Shown here piece by piece: positions 47,841 through 57,453 of a stretch of 64,000 nucleotides of DNA. The first letter of the stretch is position 1, and each line of letters opens with the position of its first letter. The notes beneath the pieces were generated by a model. That model was not told where the DNA came from. It saw only the letters and a program-made list of their open reading frames with translations, and did no database searches. A program made the translations under genes and the position numbers. The DNA comes from Caviibacterium pharyngocola (GTDB lineage Bacteria > Pseudomonadota > Gammaproteobacteria > Enterobacterales > Pasteurellaceae): NCBI RefSeq assembly GCF_002795405.1, contig NZ_PHGZ01000001.1:1-64000 (forward strand). Direction: 5' to 3'.

Positions 47841-47913
47841 TTTTCTTCCTCGTTATTCCGTTTTGTCCATAGGGTAACGAGGAAAAATTCATCGGAATAG
47901 GCGGTTTTGCCAT

Positions 47914-47935
47914 TTTTACGATCCGTTACGCAAAA
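47914..47935 (-). promoter_or_regulatory. Candidate CRP-S (Sxy-dependent) site upstream of the ligase
   Basis: Halves TTTTACGA and ACGCAAAA, separated by six bases (TCCGTT), match 14 of 16 half-site positions of TTTTGCGA-N6-TCGCAAAA. The spacing is exactly right. It sits in the divergent ligase/codB region, nearer the ligase. Confidence 0.55.
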
Positions 47936-47983
47936 ATAAAAAATAATGGCGCCAAAAGTGCGGTGAATTTTTCGGTTATTTTT

Positions 47984-48021
47984 ACGCAAACGTTTTCTTT
48001 TTTGTGACGGGTGATTATAAT
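47984..48021 (+). promoter_or_regulatory. codBA promoter with PurR box
   Basis: ACGCAAACGTTTTCTT (47984-47999) matches 14 of 16 positions of the PurR operator. A perfect TATAAT -10 (48016-48021) follows, so the box covers the -35 region. PurR repression of codBA is known in E. coli. Confidence 0.7.
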
Positions 48022-48055
48022 GCAACGATTTTTTGATTTTTACAGGGGATAAAAA

Positions 48056-49273
48056 ATGAGTCTGGATAACTTCAGTTTAAAACCGGTTCCGCAAGATCAG
48101 CGCAAAGGTGTTGTGGCGCTGACATTCGTAATGTTGGGATTAACCTTTTTCTCGGCGAGTATGTGGACGGGCGGTACCTTAGGTACCTCATTGAATTACA
48201 ATGATTTTTGGTTTGCCGTCATTGTCGGAAACTTAATGTTGGGCGTTTACACCTCGTGCTTAGGTTATATCGGTGCGAAAACCGGTTTAACGACACATAT
48301 TCTTGCGCGTTATTCCTTCGGGGTAAAAGGATCTTGGTTGCCGTCGTTATTATTGGGCGGCACGCAAGTGGGTTGGTTCGGCGTGGGCGTGGCAATGTTT
48401 GCCATTCCGGTCAACAAAGTTACCGGCATTGATGTAAATTGGCTGATTTTAGCCTCCGGCGCATTGATGACGATCACCGTCTTTTTCGGTATTTCCGCGC
48501 TCACGATTTTATCCTCCGTTGCGGTGCCGGCAATCGCGCTATTGGGTTCCTATTCCGTATATTTAGCCGTGACGGAAGCGGGCGGATTGGACGTATTAAA
48601 ACAAATTTTACCGAGCGAACCGATGTCGTTGTCAATGGCGATTACTTTAGTGGTGGGATCATTTATTAGCGCAGGATCCTTAACCGCCGATTTCGTGCGT
48701 TTCGGGCGTGTGGCTAAGCAAGCCATCGTAATTAGTATGATCGCCTTCTTTTTGGGCAATACGTTAATGTTCGTGTTCGGCGCGGCGGGCGCGGCTGTAA
48801 AAGGAATGTCCGATATTTCCGACGTAATGATTGCGCAAGGCTTGATTTTGCCGGCGATTATCGTACTCGGCTTAAATATTTGGACGACTAACGACAACGC
48901 TTTGTATGCTTCAGGTTTAGGTTTTGCCAATATCACCGGATTAAGCAGCCGAATTTTATCCGTCATCAACGGGATTATCGGAACGCTATGCGCGTTATGG
49001 TTGTATAATAATTTCGTCGGCTGGTTGACGTTTTTGTCTTCCGCCATTCCGCCGGTGGGCGGGGTGATCATCGCCGATTATGTATTGCGCCGCAAAGCTT
49101 ATGCAAACTTTGATGAAGCGAAATTCGTCACCATTAACTGGGCGGCGATTATTGCGGTGGCGATCGGTGTAATGTGCGGTAAGTTTTTACCGGGAATTAT
49201 TCCGGTTAATGCGGTAATCGGCGGCGCACTTTCTTATGCTATTCTTAACTCTTTGATTTGCAAATTAAAATAA
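48056..49273 (+). CDS. codB: Cytosine permease
   Basis: CodB imports cytosine across the inner membrane (NCS1 family). The 405-residue protein has twelve hydrophobic segments, an N-terminal ASMWTGGTLGTSLNYNDFW region and LGGTQVGWFGVGVAMFA near residue 100, both typical of CodB. A GGGGATAAAA site precedes the ATG. It is followed by codA after 9 bases. Confidence 0.95.
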   Translation: MSLDNFSLKPVPQDQRKGVVALTFVMLGLTFFSASMWTGGTLGTSLNYNDFWFAVIVGNLMLGVYTSCLGYIGAKTGLTTHILARYSFGVKGSWLPSLLLGGTQVGWFGVGVAMFAIPVNKVTGIDVNWLILASGALMTITVFFGISALTILSSVAVPAIALLGSYSVYLAVTEAGGLDVLKQILPSEPMSLSMAITLVVGSFISAGSLTADFVRFGRVAKQAIVISMIAFFLGNTLMFVFGAAGAAVKGMSDISDVMIAQGLILPAIIVLGLNIWTTNDNALYASGLGFANITGLSSRILSVINGIIGTLCALWLYNNFVGWLTFLSSAIPPVGGVIIADYVLRRKAYANFDEAKFVTINWAAIIAVAIGVMCGKFLPGIIPVNAVIGGALSYAILNSLICKLK

Positions 49274-49282
49274 GGCGAAATA

Positions 49283-50545
49283 ATGATTATTCAAAATGTA
49301 CGTTTGCCGGCTAAAGACGGGCTTTGGCAAATTTCGATTAAAGACGGCAAATTCGAACGTATCGAGGCGCAAGATCACGCCGATCGCAGTTTGCCTTGCG
49401 ATATTGATGCACAGGGCGGCATTGCTTATCCGCCTTTTGTCGAACCGCATATTCATTTGGATGCCACTCAAACGGCGGGACAACCGAATTGGAATCAATC
49501 GGGCACATTATTCGAGGGAATCGAACGCTGGGCGGAACGTAAAGCTTTGTTAAGCCACGAAGATGTTAAACAACGCGCGTGGAAAACCTTAAAATGGCAA
49601 ATCGCCAACGGCGTGCAATATGTCAGAACCCACGTTGACGTGTCGGATCCGACGCTCACCGCGCTGAAAGCAATGCTTGAAGTGAAACAAGAAGTCAAAC
49701 CTTGGGTGGATTTGCAAATCGTCGCATTTCCGCAAGAAGGGATTTTGTCTTATCCGAACGGCGAAACTTTATTAGAACAAGCGATGGAAATGGGCGCCGA
49801 TGTGGTCGGCGGGATTCCGCATTTTGAATTTACCCGCGAATACGGCGTACAATCGATGCATATCGCTTTTGATATAGCGCGTAAATACGGCAAACAACTG
49901 GATATTCACTGCGATGAAATTGATGACGAGCAATCTCGTTTCGTCGAAACCGTCGCCGCCTTAGCACTGAAATACGAAATGGGCGATCAGGTGACGGCAA
50001 GTCATACCACGGCAATGCATTCCTATAACGGCGCTTATGCCTCGCGTTTGTTCCGTTTATTAAAAATGTCGGGCATTCATTTTGTGGCGAATCCGCTGGT
50101 GAATATTCATTTGCAAGGTCGCTTCGATACCTATCCGAAACGTCGTGGCATTACGCGCGTAAAAGAAATGTTGAAAAATAATATCAATGTTTGTTTCGGG
50201 CACGATGACGTGTTTGATCCTTGGTATCCGCTAGGTACCGCCAATATGTTGCAAGTGTTGCATATGGGTTTGCACGTTTGTCAGCTAATGGGATACGGAC
50301 AAATTAACGACGGCTTAAAATTGGTGACGGAAAACAGCGCCAAAGCGCTAGGAATCAAAGATTACGGTATTCAAGTAGGAAACCGTGCCAATCTGATTAT
50401 TTTACCGGCGGAAAGCGGATTCGATGCGGTGCGACGCCAAGTGCCGACGGCATATTCGATTCGCGACGGTAAGATTATCGCCGACACGCAACCGGCAACG
50501 ACGCGAATTTATTTGGATCGTGAAGAAAACGTGTCTTATCGCTAA
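49283..50545 (+). CDS. codA: Cytosine deaminase
   Basis: CodA converts cytosine to uracil and ammonia for pyrimidine salvage. The 420-residue amidohydrolase shows the metal site [13 protein letters not shown] near residue 55, the catalytic [12 protein letters not shown] near 212, [15 protein letters not shown] near 240 and [15 protein letters not shown] near 306. It forms an operon with codB, closed by an uptake-signal terminator. Confidence 0.96.
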   Translation: MIIQNVRLPAKDGLWQISIKDGKFERIEAQDHADRSLPCDIDAQGGIAYPPFVEPHIHLDATQTAGQPNWNQSGTLFEGIERWAERKALLSHEDVKQRAWKTLKWQIANGVQYVRTHVDVSDPTLTALKAMLEVKQEVKPWVDLQIVAFPQEGILSYPNGETLLEQAMEMGADVVGGIPHFEFTREYGVQSMHIAFDIARKYGKQLDIHCDEIDDEQSRFVETVAALALKYEMGDQVTASHTTAMHSYNGAYASRLFRLLKMSGIHFVANPLVNIHLQGRFDTYPKRRGITRVKEMLKNNINVCFGHDDVFDPWYPLGTANMLQVLHMGLHVCQLMGYGQINDGLKLVTENSAKALGIKDYGIQVGNRANLIILPAESGFDAVRRQVPTAYSIRDGKIIADTQPATTRIYLDREENVSYR

Positions 50546-50575
50546 AAAAGTGCGGTGAAAATTCACCGCACTTTT
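50546..50575. terminator. Uptake-signal terminator after codA
   Basis: AAAAGTGCGGTGAA (50546-50559) and TTCACCGCACTTTT (50562-50575) form a perfect 14-base-pair stem with a 2-base centre. The arms are AAGTGCGGT and its complement. Confidence 0.85.
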
Positions 50576-50695
50576 GCGTAATCGGCGCAATGTTCAGATG
50601 AATGATTTTCATCGACGACACAAAATTTTTTCATCTTCTTCAGACAATAAATTTGTTAGAATCAATCACTTCCATAACAAAAGAGAAAAACAACA

Positions 50696-51841
50696 ATGAG
50701 CAAATTATTTCCTAACGCACAACCTCGCACACAAGCACCTTATCGTTTTGACATCGTCGGCAGTTTTTTACGTCCGGAAAATTTAAAACACGCCCGCCAA
50801 CAATGCGCGTGCGGTGATATTTCTTGCGCGGATTTAACTCGTGTGGAAGATGAAGAAATCGCCAAATTGGTCGAACATCAAAAAGCCGTCGGATTACACG
50901 CCGTAACGGACGGCGAATTCCGCCGCACTTTCTGGCATTTGGATTTCTTAGCCGCGTTGGACGGTGTGAAAGAAGTGGACGCGGAGAAATTCTCCGTGCA
51001 ATTCAAACACGATAACGTACGCCCGAAAACCTTAAAAATCGTCGATAAAGTCGGTTTTTCCGATACGCATCCGTTTTTACAACATTATCGTTCGTTACAA
51101 GCGCTTTCCGGCGATTATCCGGTGAAATTCACCGTGCCGTCGCCGTCAATGTTGCATTTGATTTGCACTGTGCGCGAAACCCATTACGAACCGATTGCGC
51201 GTTATGCGGATAATAATCGTCAATTATTGGACGACATCGCTGACGCTTATAAAAGTGCGGTGCAAAAATTTTATGATTTAGGTTGCCGTAATTTGCAATT
51301 AGACGATACCAGCTGGGGAGAATTGTGTTCGGAAGAAAAACGTGCCGCCTATCAAGCGCGCGGATTTGATCTTGACCAATTAGCCGAAGATTACGTTTAT
51401 ATGGTCAATCGCGCCATTGAAGATCGTCCGGCGGATATGACTATCACAATGCACATCTGCCGCGGCAACTTCCGTTCCACTTGGTTCTCCTCCGGTGGTT
51501 ATGAGCCGGTGGCGGAAACATTATTCGGCAACTGCCGTGTTGACGGTTTCTTCTTGGAATACGACAGCGATCGCTCCGGCGATTTCAAACCGCTACGTTT
51601 TATCAAAGATCAACAAGTCGTATTAGGTTTGGTGACATCAAAAAACGGCGAATTGGAAGATAAAAACGAAATCATCGCTCGTATTCAAGAAGCGGCGCAG
51701 TATGTGGACATCAACCAGCTTTGCTTAAGCCCGCAATGCGGTTTCGCTTCGACGGAAGAAGGCAATATCTTAACCGAAGAACAACAATGGAATAAGCTGA
51801 ACTTTATTCGCGAAATCGCCGAAGAAGTTTGGGGAAAATAG
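50696..51841 (+). CDS. Short MetE-like (cobalamin-independent) methyltransferase
   Basis: The 381-residue single-barrel protein corresponds to the C-terminal catalytic half of MetE (full enzymes have about 755 residues). The zinc ligands are visible: His and Cys in TMHICRGNFRS, Glu in FFLEYDSD and Cys in LSPQCGFAST. Such short homologues (YxjG/YxjH type) are thought to use methyl donors other than polyglutamylated methyltetrahydrofolate to make methionine; the donor here is unknown. It stands alone, with a terminator on each side. Confidence 0.85.
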   Translation: MSKLFPNAQPRTQAPYRFDIVGSFLRPENLKHARQQCACGDISCADLTRVEDEEIAKLVEHQKAVGLHAVTDGEFRRTFWHLDFLAALDGVKEVDAEKFSVQFKHDNVRPKTLKIVDKVGFSDTHPFLQHYRSLQALSGDYPVKFTVPSPSMLHLICTVRETHYEPIARYADNNRQLLDDIADAYKSAVQKFYDLGCRNLQLDDTSWGELCSEEKRAAYQARGFDLDQLAEDYVYMVNRAIEDRPADMTITMHICRGNFRSTWFSSGGYEPVAETLFGNCRVDGFFLEYDSDRSGDFKPLRFIKDQQVVLGLVTSKNGELEDKNEIIARIQEAAQYVDINQLCLSPQCGFASTEEGNILTEEQQWNKLNFIREIAEEVWGK

Positions 51842-51858
51842 GAATTCGACACATCGAA

Positions 51859-51886
51859 AAAAAGCGGGCGTTTTGCCCGCTTTTTC
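51859..51886. terminator. Bidirectional terminator between the MetE-like gene and cysA
   Basis: AAAAAGCGGGC (51859-51869) and GCCCGCTTTTT (51875-51885) form an 11-base-pair stem with a 5-base loop and symmetrical A/T runs, serving two convergent transcripts. Confidence 0.85.
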
Positions 51887-51890
51887 TTGT

Positions 51891-52967
51891 CTAAATATTC
51901 ATTTGTTGGAATAAATTTAATTTATCCGGTACTAAATAAACTTGCTCGCCGATGCGGTATTGCGATTGCATATAGCTTTCTTTGGTGAGAATCACTTCGA
52001 TCGGTTGTTCGCTTTGGCGGCTTTCGATTTCAATGCGCACGATAAACCCGATGGCGTTGATATGGGTGATGATGCCTGCGGCGAGGGCGTTGTCGGCGGC
52101 GCGCGATAAGGTTAATTCGTAAGGACGAATATAGGCGGTGGCGGATTGATTTTCCACCGGCACAGTGTGATTGGTATTCGGATCAATGCGATGAGAAAAT
52201 TCGCCGACCACTAAATTTCCTTGATCGATATGCCCGTGGAACACGTTCACATCGCCGACAAATTGGGTGACGAACGGCGTTTGCGGCGAATGATAAATCT
52301 GTGTCGGTTCGTCGATTTGTTCGATTTGTCCTTTGTTCATTACCACAATGCGATCGGAAACATCCAAGGCTTCGTCTTGATCGTGGGTGACGAAAATGCT
52401 GGTGACATTCAATTCTTGGTGTAAATCGCGCAGCCAGCGACGCAATTCTTTACGCACTTGAGCATCCAAGGCACCGAAGGGTTCGTCCAATAACAGCACT
52501 TTCGGTTGAACGGCTAGGGAACGAGCCAGCGCTACCCGTTGGCGCTGTCCGCCGGAAAGTTGATTCGGATAGGCGTTAGCAAGCCAATCCAATTTCACCA
52601 GCTGCAAAAGTGCGGTCACTTTTTCGTGAATTTCTTCTTTACTCGGACGAAATTTACGCGGTTTCACTTGCAAACCGAAAGCCACGTTTTCAAACACCGT
52701 CATATTTTGGAACAATGCGTAATGTTGAAAAACAAAACCGACGCCGCGTTTATCGGCGGAAAGCGCGGTTACGTCGTTGTTTTCAAACAGAATTTTGCCG
52801 CTGTCGGCGAATTCCAAACCGGCGATAATGCGTAGCAACGTGGTTTTGCCGCAACCGCTCGGGCCTAATAACGCGGTTAACTGGTTTTGTTTGAACTGAA
52901 CGTTAATCTCTTTTAATGCGTGAAACGCACCGAAATGTTTTTCCAGATTTTCGATTTGAATTGACAT
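51891..52967 (-). CDS. cysA: Sulfate/thiosulfate ABC importer, ATP-binding protein
   Basis: CysA energises sulfate import. The 358-residue protein has Walker [11 protein letters not shown]-loop [10 protein letters not shown], signature LSGGQRQR, Walker [12 protein letters not shown] and H-loop VTHDQDEA, then a TOBE-like C-terminal region. An AAAGGAAAG site precedes the ATG. It is the last gene of the leftward cysTWA operon, 12 bases after cysW. Confidence 0.94.
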   Translation of the reverse strand: MSIQIENLEKHFGAFHALKEINVQFKQNQLTALLGPSGCGKTTLLRIIAGLEFADSGKILFENNDVTALSADKRGVGFVFQHYALFQNMTVFENVAFGLQVKPRKFRPSKEEIHEKVTALLQLVKLDWLANAYPNQLSGGQRQRVALARSLAVQPKVLLLDEPFGALDAQVRKELRRWLRDLHQELNVTSIFVTHDQDEALDVSDRIVVMNKGQIEQIDEPTQIYHSPQTPFVTQFVGDVNVFHGHIDQGNLVVGEFSHRIDPNTNHTVPVENQSATAYIRPYELTLSRAADNALAAGIITHINAIGFIVRIEIESRQSEQPIEVILTKESYMQSQYRIGEQVYLVPDKLNLFQQMNI

Positions 52968-52979
52968 TGTTCTTTCCTT

Positions 52980-53837
52980 TTAAATTGCCGCCGGTGAAAC
53001 TTCTTGTCGGTGTGAGGCGCGTTCGAGTTTTTTTCGTTGCATTTGTTCGACCAGGCTTTGGATCGCCAATGTGCCTAGCGCGAGCAATGCCAATAACGCG
53101 GCGCAGGAAAAGGCGGCGATAAATTGGTATTCGTTGTAGGTGATTTCCACATATAACGGAATGGTGTTGGTGAGTCCGCGAATATGACCGGACACTACGC
53201 TCACCGCGCCGAATTCGCCCATTGCGCGCGCGTTGCTTAAAATCACGCCGTAAATCAGCGGCCATTTGATTTTCGGTAAGGTCACGCGGGAAAAAATCGT
53301 CCAAGTGGAAGCGCCTAAAATCAGTGCGGCTTGTTCTTCGCTGTTGCCTTGGGCGCTCATCGACGGGATTAACGCTTTGATGATAAGCGGGAAAGTGACG
53401 AACAAGGTGACGATCACAATACTCGGCAAGGCGAAAATAATGCGAATTTGGTGTTCGAACAACCACGCACCGAATAATCCGTCCAAACCGAAAATTAATA
53501 AAAACATTAAGCCGACGACCACCGGCGAAATGGAAAACGGCAAATCCAAAAGTGCGGTTAAAAAACTCTTACCTTTGAATTGGAAATAAGCAATCGTCCA
53601 CGCCATTACGATGCCGATGAAAAGATTGATTGGCAAAACGATTAACGCGACTTTTAAGGTCAACCAAATGGCGCTAAGCGCTTCTTCGTCGCGAATGGCG
53701 TTAAAAAATAGTTCTAAGCCTTGTTCAAGAGCATAGTAGAAAACCGTCAGCAACGGCAAAAGCAATACAAGAGTGAAAAAAGCGAGACCGATACCGATTA
53801 AAATCCATTGTTGCCAGCGAGAGGTTGTGTGTTTCAT
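52980..53837 (-). CDS. cysW: Sulfate/thiosulfate ABC importer, permease CysW
   Basis: The 285-residue protein has six membrane segments and the ABC permease EAA-type loop EEQAALILGASTWTIFSRVTLP near residue 170. It pairs with CysT to form the channel. Gaps to cysT (10 bases) and cysA (12 bases) indicate one transcript. Confidence 0.93.
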   Translation of the reverse strand: MKHTTSRWQQWILIGIGLAFFTLVLLLPLLTVFYYALEQGLELFFNAIRDEEALSAIWLTLKVALIVLPINLFIGIVMAWTIAYFQFKGKSFLTALLDLPFSISPVVVGLMFLLIFGLDGLFGAWLFEHQIRIIFALPSIVIVTLFVTFPLIIKALIPSMSAQGNSEEQAALILGASTWTIFSRVTLPKIKWPLIYGVILSNARAMGEFGAVSVVSGHIRGLTNTIPLYVEITYNEYQFIAAFSCAALLALLALGTLAIQSLVEQMQRKKLERASHRQEVSPAAI

Positions 53838-53847
53838 CGAAATTTCC

Positions 53848-54669
53848 TTATTTTATCGGGCTGATTTTTTTCGCTAACGACCATTGCAAGGCGTTAATCG
53901 CAATAATCAATAAAAAGGAAATGCATAACATTAATAACGCGACGACGGATGCGCCTTGGACATCATACAAATCCAATTTCGACATAATGATCAAAGGGGC
54001 GATTTCCGACACCAGCGGAACGTTTCCCGCAATAAAAATTACCGAGCCGTATTCGCCGAGAGAGCGTGCAAAGCCCATTCCCGCGCCGCCGACAAGCGCC
54101 GGTAATAGAATCGGTAAAATCACGCGGCGGAGGGTAGTGAATTTCGACGCCCCGAGAATATTCGCCGCTTCTTCGAAACTGCCGTCGAGATTTGCCAACA
54201 CCGGCTGCACGGCGCGTACGATAAAAGGTAAACTGACGAAAATCAACGCGATACTGATTCCAATCGGCGTATAAGCGATTTGCAAGCCGAAACGCATTAA
54301 AAATTCGCCGATCAAGCCGTTCGGCGAATAAAGCGACGCCAAAGCGATCCCGGCGACGGCGGTGGGTAAGGCAAAGGGCAAATCAATCAACGCGTTTACG
54401 ATTTTTTTACCGAAAAATTCATAACGCACCAAAATCCACGCCAAAAGAAAACCAAACACCACATTCACGACGGTAGCAAGCGCCGCCATTTTAAATGATA
54501 AATAAATGGACGCGAGCACGCGTTGACTGGTGACGATTTGCCAAATTTCCGCGCCTTTTAATTGGAGTGCGGTCAGAATTAATAAAATTAACGGCAACAG
54601 GATCACGGACGATAACCATAAGATCGTCACCAATAATCCTCGTTTAAAACCGGGCAATACAAAATGCAT
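53848..54669 (-). CDS. cysT: Sulfate/thiosulfate ABC importer, permease CysT (CysU)
   Basis: The start is set at MHFVLPGFKRGLL, with AAAGG 7 bases upstream, matching the family's VLPGF N-terminus; an in-frame GTG lies five codons earlier. The 273-residue protein has six membrane segments and the EAA loop EEAANILGASKFTTLRRVILP near residue 175. It is first in the leftward operon and divergent from sbp, sharing a 255-base control region. Confidence 0.93.
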   Translation of the reverse strand: MHFVLPGFKRGLLVTILWLSSVILLPLILLILTALQLKGAEIWQIVTSQRVLASIYLSFKMAALATVVNVVFGFLLAWILVRYEFFGKKIVNALIDLPFALPTAVAGIALASLYSPNGLIGEFLMRFGLQIAYTPIGISIALIFVSLPFIVRAVQPVLANLDGSFEEAANILGASKFTTLRRVILPILLPALVGGAGMGFARSLGEYGSVIFIAGNVPLVSEIAPLIIMSKLDLYDVQGASVVALLMLCISFLLIIAINALQWSLAKKISPIK

Positions 54670-54924
54670 TTTTCTACCTTTCACTCATTTTGAAACTTGC
54701 ATAAAAATAACCGCACTTTTTTCCGGACGCAAAGAACATAAAATTATTTGTTATGTCTTTTCGTTATATTTAACCGTTTGCGCATTGTTTTAATATTCAA
54801 AAAGATTATATGAAATGCTTTTTTGTTATTTTTATCTTGCGGGGTTTTGCTTTATAACTTACTCCACTTGATTCATTGCAGTGAATTGTTCGATTTAATT
54901 TACAGGATTTTTAAAGGAGGAAAA
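54670..54924. promoter_or_regulatory. Divergent cysTWA / sbp-cysGHDNJI control region
   Basis: This 255-base AT-rich stretch separates the uptake and reduction arms of the sulfate regulon and probably holds both promoters and CysB sites. CysB sites are too degenerate to call by eye. Visible features are an inverted repeat ATTCA-TTGCAG-TGAAT (54871-54886) about 40 bases before sbp, and one uptake signal (ACCGCACTT) near 54711. Confidence 0.45.
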
Positions 54925-55950
54925 ATGAAAAAAGCGCTTGTTTTTTCAGTGATTTTTCTTCTTTTAGGTAGCATATTCCAGCTTGGAAACAGCTCGGCGG
55001 CGAAAGATAAAAAAGTGTTACTTAATGTGTCTTATGACGTTATTCGAGATTTTTATAAAGCCTATAATCCGCTGTTTCGCGCACATTATAAAGCCGAATC
55101 CGGTGAAGAAGTAATGATCTCGCAATCGCACGGCGGCGCCAGTAAACAAGTGCTTTCCGTGGCGAACGGTTTGCCGGCGGATGTGGTGACGCTGACGCAA
55201 ACCAATGATATCGACACCCTAGCGGCGCGCGGTTTGGTTTCGCCGAATTGGCGGGAACAATTTCCGAACGGTGCCGTGCCTTTCGGCTCGGTTATCGTGT
55301 TTTTGGTGAAGAAAGGCAATCCGAAAGGTATCTCGGATTGGGCGGATTTGGTGCGTGACGATGTATCGGTGATTTTTGCCAACCCGAAAACTTCGGCAAA
55401 CGGACGTTTCGCTTATTTGGCGGCGCTTGCCTATGCGAAAAGACAATTCGGTCAAGCTGAACAAGAACAAGATTTTATGCGTAAGTTGCTGAAAAACGTG
55501 CCGATTTTAGAAACCGGCGCGCGCGGTGCGACGATTTCTTTTACTCAGCGTAATTTAGGCGATGTACTAATTACGCCGGAAAACGAAGCCGCGCTAGCGG
55601 CGCAAGCCTTGGGCGAAAACAGTTTTGAAGTGGTATATCCGCATTACACCGCTTATACGCCGGTGTTAGTTGCCGAGGTCAGTGCGAACACGGCGTTAAA
55701 CCGCACGTCGCAACAGGCGAAAGCGTATTTAAATTATTTATGGAATGACGAAATTCAAGAATTAGCGGCGAAGAATCATTTTCGTCCGACCAATCAAGGA
55801 ATGTTAGCCAAATATCGACATTATTTCCCCGAAGTGGAAAGTTTCGACGTGAATCGCGAATTCGGTTCTTGGCAACAAATCAATACGGAACATTTTGCGG
55901 ATAACGGCTTATTCGACCGTTTATATATCGCCGCCAAAAGCGGGCGATAA
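54925..55950 (+). CDS. sbp: Periplasmic sulfate-binding protein
   Basis: Sbp delivers sulfate to CysTWA. The start is MKKALVFSV, with AAAGGAGG 6 bases upstream; a longer frame adds 34 residues without homology. The signal peptide ends near SSAAK (residue 26). The 341-residue protein matches Sbp: LNVSYDVIRDFYKAYN, the sulfate-site loop SHGGASKQ, ADVVTLTQTNDI, GARGATISF and DVLITPENEA. CysP (thiosulfate-binding) is a close relative and cannot be strictly excluded. Confidence 0.9.
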   Translation: MKKALVFSVIFLLLGSIFQLGNSSAAKDKKVLLNVSYDVIRDFYKAYNPLFRAHYKAESGEEVMISQSHGGASKQVLSVANGLPADVVTLTQTNDIDTLAARGLVSPNWREQFPNGAVPFGSVIVFLVKKGNPKGISDWADLVRDDVSVIFANPKTSANGRFAYLAALAYAKRQFGQAEQEQDFMRKLLKNVPILETGARGATISFTQRNLGDVLITPENEAALAAQALGENSFEVVYPHYTAYTPVLVAEVSANTALNRTSQQAKAYLNYLWNDEIQELAAKNHFRPTNQGMLAKYRHYFPEVESFDVNREFGSWQQINTEHFADNGLFDRLYIAAKSGR

Positions 55951-55971
55951 CCGCTGAAAAAAGGAGAAAGA

Positions 55972-57405
55972 ATGAATTATTTTCCCGTTTTTGCAGATTT
56001 AACGAATCGTCCCGTGTTGGTTGTCGGCGGCGGTGAGATTGCGGCGCGTAAAATTCATTTGCTGTTGAAAGCAAACGCGCAAGTACGTATCGTCGCACAA
56101 AAATTGAATCCGTCTTTAACCGCACTTTGGCAACAAAACCGCCTGATTTGGCTTGCGAAAGAATTTAATGCCGAACAAGTGCGGTCGGTTTTTTTGGTGA
56201 TTGCGGCGACCAACGACGCGCAGTTGAATCGACGCGTTTTTTTAGTGGCGGAACAGCAACAAAAATTGATTAATACCGTAGATGATCAAGCCTATTGCAG
56301 TTTTATTTTTCCGTCGATTATCGATCGCAATCCGATTCAAATCGCCGTATCCAGCGGCGGTGCAGCGCCGGTGTTAGCGCGTTTATTGCGGGAAAAGTTA
56401 GAAAGTTTATTGCCGCAGCATTTGGGCGCAATGGCGGAAATTTCCGGCAAGTGGCGTGCGGCGGTAAAAGAAAAATTGACCACCGTGACGGAACGTCGTC
56501 GTTTTTGGGAGCGTTTATTTAACGGTCGTTTCGCCCAATTATTGAAAAATCATTCGCCGGCACTTGCGGAACAGGAACTCGCGCAACAATTAGAACAAGA
56601 TTACCAAGGCGGTAGCGTGTCCTTAGTGGGCGCAGGCCCGGGCGATCCCGGTCTATTGACATTAAAAGGACTACAAGAGATTCAACAAGCGGACATCGTA
56701 TTGTACGACGCTTTGGTTTCCGATGAAATTCTCGAATTAGTACGCCGTGATGCCGAGTTAGTATTTGTGGGAAAACGTGCCGGCGGGCATTGCGTGTCGC
56801 AAGATCAAACCAATCAATTATTGGTGGACTATGCCAAACAGGGCAAACGCGTGGTGCGTTTAAAAGGCGGTGATCCTTTCGTTTTCGGACGTGGCGGCGA
56901 AGAATTGGAAATTTTGGCGGAGAATCAAGTGCCGTTTTCCGTTGTACCGGGCATTACGGCGGCAATCGGCGCAACCGCTTATGCCGGTATTCCGTTAACT
57001 CATCGCGATTATGCGCAAAGCGCGGTGTTTGTCACCGGACATCGCAAAGCGGATGCCGCGGACGAAACCGAATGGCGCAGCTTGGCGCAAAGCCGACAAA
57101 CCTTAGTGATTTATATGGGGACGATTAAGGCGAGCGAAATTGCTCGACGTTTACAACAATACGGACGCGCGCCGAGCACACCGGTAGCGGTGGTTTCGCA
57201 GGGGACGCAATTAACGCAAAAAACGCAAATCGGTACGTTGGAAAATTTAGCGCAATTAGCGGCGCAAGCACCGACACCGGCGTTGATCGTTGTGGGCGAA
57301 GTAGTGGCGCTACACGATAAATTGGCGTGGTTCGGCGAAGATAAATTTGCGAAAAAACAACCGCACTTTACCGTGGATAGCTTGCGTATTGCCAAGGTGG
57401 CGTAA
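55972..57405 (+). CDS. cysG: Siroheme synthase (trifunctional CysG)
   Basis: CysG turns uroporphyrinogen III into siroheme, the cofactor of CysI. The 477-residue protein has both halves: the N-terminal dehydrogenase/ferrochelatase with [12 protein letters not shown] (residues 14-25) and [18 protein letters not shown] (near 127), and the C-terminal SAM methyltransferase with [17 protein letters not shown] (near 217) and [16 protein letters not shown] (near 300). An AAAGGAGAAAG site precedes the ATG. It lies 21 bases after sbp. Confidence 0.96.
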   Translation: MNYFPVFADLTNRPVLVVGGGEIAARKIHLLLKANAQVRIVAQKLNPSLTALWQQNRLIWLAKEFNAEQVRSVFLVIAATNDAQLNRRVFLVAEQQQKLINTVDDQAYCSFIFPSIIDRNPIQIAVSSGGAAPVLARLLREKLESLLPQHLGAMAEISGKWRAAVKEKLTTVTERRRFWERLFNGRFAQLLKNHSPALAEQELAQQLEQDYQGGSVSLVGAGPGDPGLLTLKGLQEIQQADIVLYDALVSDEILELVRRDAELVFVGKRAGGHCVSQDQTNQLLVDYAKQGKRVVRLKGGDPFVFGRGGEELEILAENQVPFSVVPGITAAIGATAYAGIPLTHRDYAQSAVFVTGHRKADAADETEWRSLAQSRQTLVIYMGTIKASEIARRLQQYGRAPSTPVAVVSQGTQLTQKTQIGTLENLAQLAAQAPTPALIVVGEVVALHDKLAWFGEDKFAKKQPHFTVDSLRIAKVA

Positions 57406-57453
57406 TTTGTCGCCGGTAAAAGTAAAATTCTTAAAAATTTCTTGGAGTGAACA

